Source: Rhodobiaceae bacterium (GTDB lineage: Bacteria > Pseudomonadota > Alphaproteobacteria > RS24). Taken from it: a DNA stretch of 11,973 bases. The translations under genes and the position numbers were made by a program. Below are positions 7,649 to 11,973 of the stretch, one piece after another. Within the stretch, counting starts at the first letter, position 1, and each line of letters begins with the position of its first letter. The stretch lies in assembly GCA_002683515.1 (NCBI GenBank), contig NYTN01000071.1, positions 1 through 11,973 on the forward strand, given 5' to 3'. Below the pieces are notes generated by a model. It was given only the letters and a program-made list of their open reading frames with translations, searched no databases and was not told the origin of the DNA.

Positions 7649-8401
7649 ATGACCCGTGTCTTTGGTCTCTTGTTCGAGGATGAAAGAGATGGCATTCTTG
7701 CTATCAAACCCTCTAGGCCTTTCTTTGGCTGTCAGGGTGATGAACAGCATGTCGACGTTATTAATGGAACAATTGATTGCGATTTGCTTCCTACCCCTAA
7801 TGGCATCACGTATCTGGTTGGGTTTAAAGGCGTAGGTGATACTCGACGAACGAGCTTTACTTTGCGTTGGAGGATTGCTAATCAGACCGAGATCGACATT
7901 ACACCAGCCAACAGTGTTAATTCCAAAACAACAAACTCCCCCTCTGATCAGACGGTATATGAACGGGTGCAGCTGAAGCGGATTGCAGGAGAGCTGAACG
8001 AAAGCCTAGAGGACAAACAGGAAATCACCTCTCAACTTGAAGCAGCAGAAGCACGAGTACAACAACTTGAAGAAGAACTACAGTCATTTAAGAACTCTAC
8101 AGACACTGCGCTCGCAGGAAAAGATGCAACTATCGCAAAGCTAAATGTGCAGAAAGAACCTGAGATAAAAACAGTATATCTAGAGAAACCTGTTCCTCCG
8201 AAAGCCCTACACGACCGCATCAAGCGCCTAGAGCAAGACAATCAACGATTGATCGAGCTGAATGCGGAATATTATAAATCGGTTGTAGATCTTCATCAGC
8301 TAAAGTTAAATAGAGCGCAGAGTTTACCGTCTTCAGGACCAATTATCACTCCTGAAGATACACCAAGGCAGCGTCTTATTAAAAAGCTAATTGATAGGTA
8401 G
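7649..8401 (+). CDS. Tail protein with beta-type N-terminus and long coiled coil
   Basis: This 250-residue protein has two parts. Residues 1-85 look beta-rich, with GTIDCDLLPTPNGITYLVGF and a TSFTLRWRI strand, suggesting a small sandwich domain that could dock on the tail tip. Residues about 104-167 are a strong coiled coil (LNESLEDKQEITSQLEAAEA and on), then a break with PEIKTVYLEKPVPPK. A second coiled coil follows at about 183-222 (RIKRLEQDNQRLIELNAEYY), and the end is basic (RQRLIKKLIDR). An oligomeric stalk or connector holding distal fibres is plausible; I do not recognise the family. GAGAGG at 7636-7641 is a good ribosome binding site; only two bases separate it from the upstream stop. 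Confidence 0.8.
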   Translation: MTRVFGLLFEDERDGILAIKPSRPFFGCQGDEQHVDVINGTIDCDLLPTPNGITYLVGFKGVGDTRRTSFTLRWRIANQTEIDITPANSVNSKTTNSPSDQTVYERVQLKRIAGELNESLEDKQEITSQLEAAEARVQQLEEELQSFKNSTDTALAGKDATIAKLNVQKEPEIKTVYLEKPVPPKALHDRIKRLEQDNQRLIELNAEYYKSVVDLHQLKLNRAQSLPSSGPIITPEDTPRQRLIKKLIDR

Positions 8402-8403
8402 AC

Positions 8404-9126
8404 ATGAGTTTCGACAACATCGCTGTAACAGTCCGACAGGGTGATACCTTCGATGAGTTGCAGCTCATTATCGAAAAACCGTGGGGGACTCCTTACGACT
8501 ACTCGAATTCTGTATTGGTGGCTGACATACGTCGGTTCTTCAACGCTTCAACAACACCTCCGTCTGCTGTAGATACTTTTGGAATCGTAGAAACAGATCC
8601 GTCGAAGGGTATGCTTTCTCTGCGTCTATCAAGCCGTCAAACCGAAGCACTTGGACGCAATGTCCCGTTGGGATATACAGAACGTGGGTTTGCCCCATCT
8701 GGTATTTCAAACGGTGTTGATCAATCCGATGAGCTACAAGGTGTTTTTCTCTGGGATCTACGTGAATATTTTTCTACAATACAAGCAACCATTTTAAATA
8801 TTAGCGCTGGTAGTTCCTTTACAGCTCCTGGCGGTGTTAGTACATCCAGAGTAAGGGTCACAACAGCAGCAGTTCATAATCTGACAACAGAGGATCAGGT
8901 TATTCTTTCCGGAACTGGGCAAACCTCTTACGATGGTGTTGATTTCTCAAGTAATAAGTTAGTAATAGTAAGCCCAACAGTATTTGAAATAGAGCCTACA
9001 AACGCCGGAGTACCTGCCTTTACTGCTGGTACGACACAAGGAACGGTATCGTTATATCAGGAGGATACTCTGGCAATCGGAACTTTGGAAGTAATTCCTC
9101 GTATCTCCCGAGATAGTACAAACTAA
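8404..9126 (+). CDS. Baseplate/tail protein with BppU-like domain carrying an inserted domain
   Basis: This 240-residue protein starts with a pattern like the N-terminal domain of phage upper-baseplate and fibre-anchoring proteins. VTVRQGDTFDELQLII (8-23) is followed by a G-x-P-x-D turn and VADIRRFF (39-46), later LSLRLSSRQTEAL (71-83), then FLWDLREY (115-122). The closing strand of that fold, GTLEVIPRISR, appears only at 226-236. Between them, about residues 126-216, lies what looks like a separate domain: HNLTTEDQVILSGTG, then YDGV and VIVSPTVFEIEP, a pattern seen in short domains of phage structural proteins often annotated as FCCH-like. The role is probably a structural adaptor for fibres. 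It starts two bases after the coiled-coil gene; AGG at 8395-8397 is a weak ribosome binding site. Family assignment is by eye. Confidence 0.78.
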   Translation: MSFDNIAVTVRQGDTFDELQLIIEKPWGTPYDYSNSVLVADIRRFFNASTTPPSAVDTFGIVETDPSKGMLSLRLSSRQTEALGRNVPLGYTERGFAPSGISNGVDQSDELQGVFLWDLREYFSTIQATILNISAGSSFTAPGGVSTSRVRVTTAAVHNLTTEDQVILSGTGQTSYDGVDFSSNKLVIVSPTVFEIEPTNAGVPAFTAGTTQGTVSLYQEDTLAIGTLEVIPRISRDSTN

Positions 9127-9138
9127 GGGTCACAACTA

Positions 9139-10761
9139 ATGTCATCTGTCCAAGAAGGCACAACTATTATTACTGCGGGCAGGACAACTCCTATCCCGGC
9201 AGGCCAAGCAATCAGCGACAAGTCTGTTCCGGTTGTAGTTGCATCCGATCAGAGTCCTGTACCTATTCTCGACAATCTGTCGGCTCCTTCACAAGTCCGT
9301 GATGACTTGCTGGGTATCCCTAGAGTACAGACACCGCTAGCAACCTTTGATGATGTAAACCTCATCGACATCGACCCTGATGTCTGGGCAAAAACTGAAG
9401 TTACATCAGGCGGTTCAAGGGTTACTCAGGTTAATCACATTAGTCAACAGTCTTCGGCTGAAGTACTCCTAACTCCCACAGCAGCTAACGGAAATATCGC
9501 CTCGCTTATCACAAAGCAGGCATTCCCGTACCAAACAGGCCGCATCACAAGCACAAGCTTCGGTGTGTCGATGAGCCGCGACTCCAGCGCAAAAATGGAG
9601 TTTGGCATGTTCGACGCATCTGATGGATATCTTATTCGTGTACAGGGTAATTCCCTGTTCTTTGTTCGCCGGACATCATCGGGTGAGAAGCCCAAAGATC
9701 ACCTGAACGGTTATACCGCGCAGGGAGTAGATCCAGCAACATTCACCGTTGACGCCGCTGTAATGGCTGCACAACCTAATAGAACCGACGAGGGCACTAT
9801 TTACAGTTTGGTCTCAAGCTCACCAACGGTGATGGAAGAGATTGTACCCCGCAGTAAGTGGAATGGGGACAGAATGGTTGGTGAAAATGGTGCAGTTCGT
9901 ATTGGCGAAGAGGATACAAATTCACTGCACGATTTGAGCCTAGTTAATCTCGTAATGTGCAGAATAGAATACGGTTGGTATGGCGGCACAGGCGCAAGAT
10001 TGCTCTTCTATGTACCCATTGACGCGAATCTGGCTTCTGGTGAAACAGCTAAAAATGCACGTTGGCTGATAGCACACAACCTAAACTGCTCAGACAGAAT
10101 AGCCTACCCTTCATTGGGTAACCCAACACTTCCGATGCATTTCCGCATTGAGAAGACTGGAACCTTATCAGCTAATTCATATCTGAGAAAATACGGCGCT
10201 CAGATCAGTATTGACGGCGGTGACTACAGCAAGCTTTCTATCTTCTCGGAGGACGGGGCGAAGATAACTGGGGTAGGACCAGGAGCTTTCTCACCAGTTC
10301 TGGCACTCCGCATTAAAGAAAACATCACCAACAATCAGGGGGAGGTGAAGCGCAACTTGCTGCGTGTCTTCCCGCTGATCTTGTCGATGGTCAGTTCAGA
10401 ACGAACTCAGTTTGTCTTGGTCAAGAACCCCGACACCATGAGTGACTCAACGTCCAGCCCGGTAACGACCTTTACAAGTACAGGGACTCTTTCCGCAATC
10501 GAGGTCAATTCACCGGGCAGCCCTACAAACGCTATTGAATCCTTCACAGGTGGGACACAGGTGGCGGCGTTCTACACAGGAGATGCTGACGCAAACTCCG
10601 TTTCACTGACGGATATCTTCAGTTTTGCTCGTCAGTATCTAACCAGGGAAGCTAACGCAGCTTCTGGAACGGCAGGGGATGTACTGGTCATTGCTGCGAA
10701 AAGTATGGGACCCGGATCTACAAACACTGTTAAAGCGAGCCTTACTTGGGGACAGCGCTGA
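9139..10761 (+). CDS. Large virion structural protein, candidate receptor-binding or side-fibre protein (paralog 1)
   Basis: This 540-residue protein begins with IPAGQ (19-23), SVPVVVASDQSPVPI (29-43) and DDLLGIPR (55-62), a leader I associate with structural proteins of marine phages. The middle is a beta-rich body: FGMFDASDGYLIRVQG (155-170), VPRSKWNGDRMVG (236-248), CRIEYGWYGG (274-283), ARWLIAHNL (307-315) and GNPTLPMHFRIEKTG (327-341), then KYGAQISIDGG (351-361). The part after about 395 is a separate C-terminal domain that includes KRNLLRVFPLILSM. No catalytic motif is seen. The next gene product is a clear paralog. Position distal to the hub suggests an adhesin or fibre. The gene begins 12 bases after the previous stop with AAGGGT at 9125-9130 as a modest ribosome binding site; its TGA overlaps the next ATG. 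Confidence 0.82.
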   Translation: MSSVQEGTTIITAGRTTPIPAGQAISDKSVPVVVASDQSPVPILDNLSAPSQVRDDLLGIPRVQTPLATFDDVNLIDIDPDVWAKTEVTSGGSRVTQVNHISQQSSAEVLLTPTAANGNIASLITKQAFPYQTGRITSTSFGVSMSRDSSAKMEFGMFDASDGYLIRVQGNSLFFVRRTSSGEKPKDHLNGYTAQGVDPATFTVDAAVMAAQPNRTDEGTIYSLVSSSPTVMEEIVPRSKWNGDRMVGENGAVRIGEEDTNSLHDLSLVNLVMCRIEYGWYGGTGARLLFYVPIDANLASGETAKNARWLIAHNLNCSDRIAYPSLGNPTLPMHFRIEKTGTLSANSYLRKYGAQISIDGGDYSKLSIFSEDGAKITGVGPGAFSPVLALRIKENITNNQGEVKRNLLRVFPLILSMVSSERTQFVLVKNPDTMSDSTSSPVTTFTSTGTLSAIEVNSPGSPTNAIESFTGGTQVAAFYTGDADANSVSLTDIFSFARQYLTREANAASGTAGDVLVIAAKSMGPGSTNTVKASLTWGQR

Positions 10762-11973
10762 TGACCACTGCCTATCAACTGCCGGAGGACATCGGGAGGA
10801 AGGCAGTAACCCGAAATGGGGAAGAGGTCCAAGCTGACGGAACATTTCCGGCAGGACAAAAGAAAGCTACAGACTCGATGCCTGTCGTCCTTCCAAGGGA
10901 GGGCGTCTCGGTTCCAATTATCGATAACTATCGATTTGAAACCGAAGTTGATCGTGACCAACTAGGTATCAGGCGGCTGACCAGAGCATATGCATTTCAA
11001 TCACTGCATGACCCTTATGAACTGAGTAAGGATGACTGGCTGTATGACGTAAGCGGTTTAGACGAACGTCCTGAAGTTGATTCAACCCAGTCTGCCCGAT
11101 GGACGCAGCTCTTCGGAGCAAGTGCTGATTACTCACCCGTTCCAGATGGAGAGGTAAAGCACAATATTAAAGCTGGCTCAGCCCAGTTGATTCTAAATAG
11201 CAACGACGGTGGCTTCCAAAGAGCGCGTATTGCCTCTAAGAAACGTTATAGATACCAACCGGGGAAAATCGCACGCGTCAGCTTGGCTGTGCGTATGTCG
11301 ACAGATGAAACACCCGTATCATGCACACGCTTGTGGGGTGTTGGCGATACAACTGATGGCTTTTTTATTGAATGCACAGGTGATGGTAAAGGTGATCGAT
11401 TAGGAGTTCTATACCGTAATAGTGCAGGTAATGGGCTTAAGCATGAGACACGCATTCCAAGATCACAATGGACTGGAGATAAATTAGACGGGACAGGACA
11501 GTCTAGACAAACATTAGATTTGTCTAAGACGCATATGTACCTTATTGAGTGGGGATGGTACGGCGCGTCAAACGTAAGATTTTATGCCTTTGTAGTTGAT
11601 AAGGACCAAGAGTTACCTACATCAATTTCTCAAATTCCAAGGGCTCGATGGATCCTATTGCATGAACTGATGATTGCGGACACCTTGGTTCGCAATGACC
11701 TGACAGAGGAAGACGGTGGTGGTAGTACTCGCGGATACGATGTACCATCTCTGAGAAACCCAAGTCTGCCGGTATGGGTCGAGATCAATAACAGTGGCAA
11801 TATCGCCCGTTCAGAATTCATCGAGAAATACGGTGCATCTGTTTTAATTGACGGTGGTACAGACGACAGAGCAAAAATTCGAACGATTGATGCAAGCTTT
11901 GGTAAATCCGCCGATCCTGTAGTCGGAGGTAACTACAACAACGCGGGTGTAGTCGCTATGACTCTCCGCTCTC
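10761..11973 (+). CDS. Large virion structural protein, paralog 2 (3' end outside window)
   Basis: An open frame of 404 codons runs from the ATG at 10761 to the right edge. It aligns collinearly with the preceding protein by eye: FPAGQ (29-33), VPIIDN (51-56), RDQLGIRR (65-72), RYQPGKIARVSLAVRMS (164-180), GVGDTTDGFFIECTGDG (193-209), IPRSQWTGDKLDG (232-244), LIEWGWYGASNVRF (261-274), ARWILLHEL (295-303), RNPSLPVWVEI (332-342) and EKYGASVLIDGG (355-366). Spacing differs between blocks and identity is limited, so this is an old duplication or independent gain of two family members. By context it is a second distal tail or fibre protein. The start overlaps the upstream stop (TGATG), and GGGGA at 10748-10752 is a suitable ribosome binding site. 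The missing C-terminus cannot be judged. Confidence 0.85.
   Translation, partial: MTTAYQLPEDIGRKAVTRNGEEVQADGTFPAGQKKATDSMPVVLPREGVSVPIIDNYRFETEVDRDQLGIRRLTRAYAFQSLHDPYELSKDDWLYDVSGLDERPEVDSTQSARWTQLFGASADYSPVPDGEVKHNIKAGSAQLILNSNDGGFQRARIASKKRYRYQPGKIARVSLAVRMSTDETPVSCTRLWGVGDTTDGFFIECTGDGKGDRLGVLYRNSAGNGLKHETRIPRSQWTGDKLDGTGQSRQTLDLSKTHMYLIEWGWYGASNVRFYAFVVDKDQELPTSISQIPRARWILLHELMIADTLVRNDLTEEDGGGSTRGYDVPSLRNPSLPVWVEINNSGNIARSEFIEKYGASVLIDGGTDDRAKIRTIDASFGKSADPVVGGNYNNAGVVAMTLRS

Noticed and set aside
9127..9138. Longest gap between genes as a site for a terminator or promoter
   Set aside because: Twelve bases hold only spacing to the start codon; no inverted repeat or promoter pattern fits.
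9139..11973. Diversity-generating retroelement acting on the paralogous proteins
   Set aside because: No reverse transcriptase gene or template-like repeat is seen in the window, and the differences between the paralogs are spread over their whole length.

Overview
The window lies inside the tail module of a double-stranded DNA tailed phage or prophage, in a stretch that builds a long non-contractile (lambda-type, siphovirus) tail. Every gene is on the + strand and reads in the order of the lambda tail-tip genes: tape measure (H) - M - extra gene - L - K - I fused to J - a series of small and large distal proteins. No integrase, lysis, packaging, tRNA, CRISPR or host gene is visible, so free phage and prophage cannot be told apart. 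Several distal proteins carry sequence signatures (xPVVxASDQSxxPI, the IEYGWYG block, NPxLPxxxxI) that I associate with virion proteins of marine phages, especially cyanophages. A marine siphovirus is therefore the best guess; the host is not established.

Layout. 2-2110: C-terminal part of the tape-measure protein, cut by the left edge. 2097-2486: minor tail protein M. 2486-3280: a 264-residue protein of unknown function that lambda lacks at this place. 3280-3954: minor tail protein L with the four-cysteine C-terminal domain. 3951-4292: a short gpK-like protein with only the JAMM metallopeptidase domain. 4289-6883: one polypeptide that joins a gpI-like (ubiquitin-like plus hydrophobic) N-terminus to the gpJ central hub. 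6883-7233: a small fibronectin-III-like protein that matches the domain following this point in lambda J. 7233-7646 and 7649-8401: a small beta-rich protein and a coiled-coil protein. 8404-9126: a protein with a baseplate-type beta domain apparently interrupted by a second domain. 9139-10761 and 10761-11973 (cut by the right edge): two paralogous large structural proteins, candidate receptor-binding or side-fibre proteins.

How they fit together. The tape measure sets tail length and is threaded in the tube. M and L build the cone that links tube to hub, K and I act in tip assembly, and J forms the central hub. The downstream proteins probably hang from the hub and contact the host. Genes are packed tightly: seven of ten junctions overlap and the largest gap is 12 bases. 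This suggests one transcript with translational coupling. I see no intergenic stretch over 300 bases, no terminator hairpin and no convincing promoter, as expected inside a late operon.
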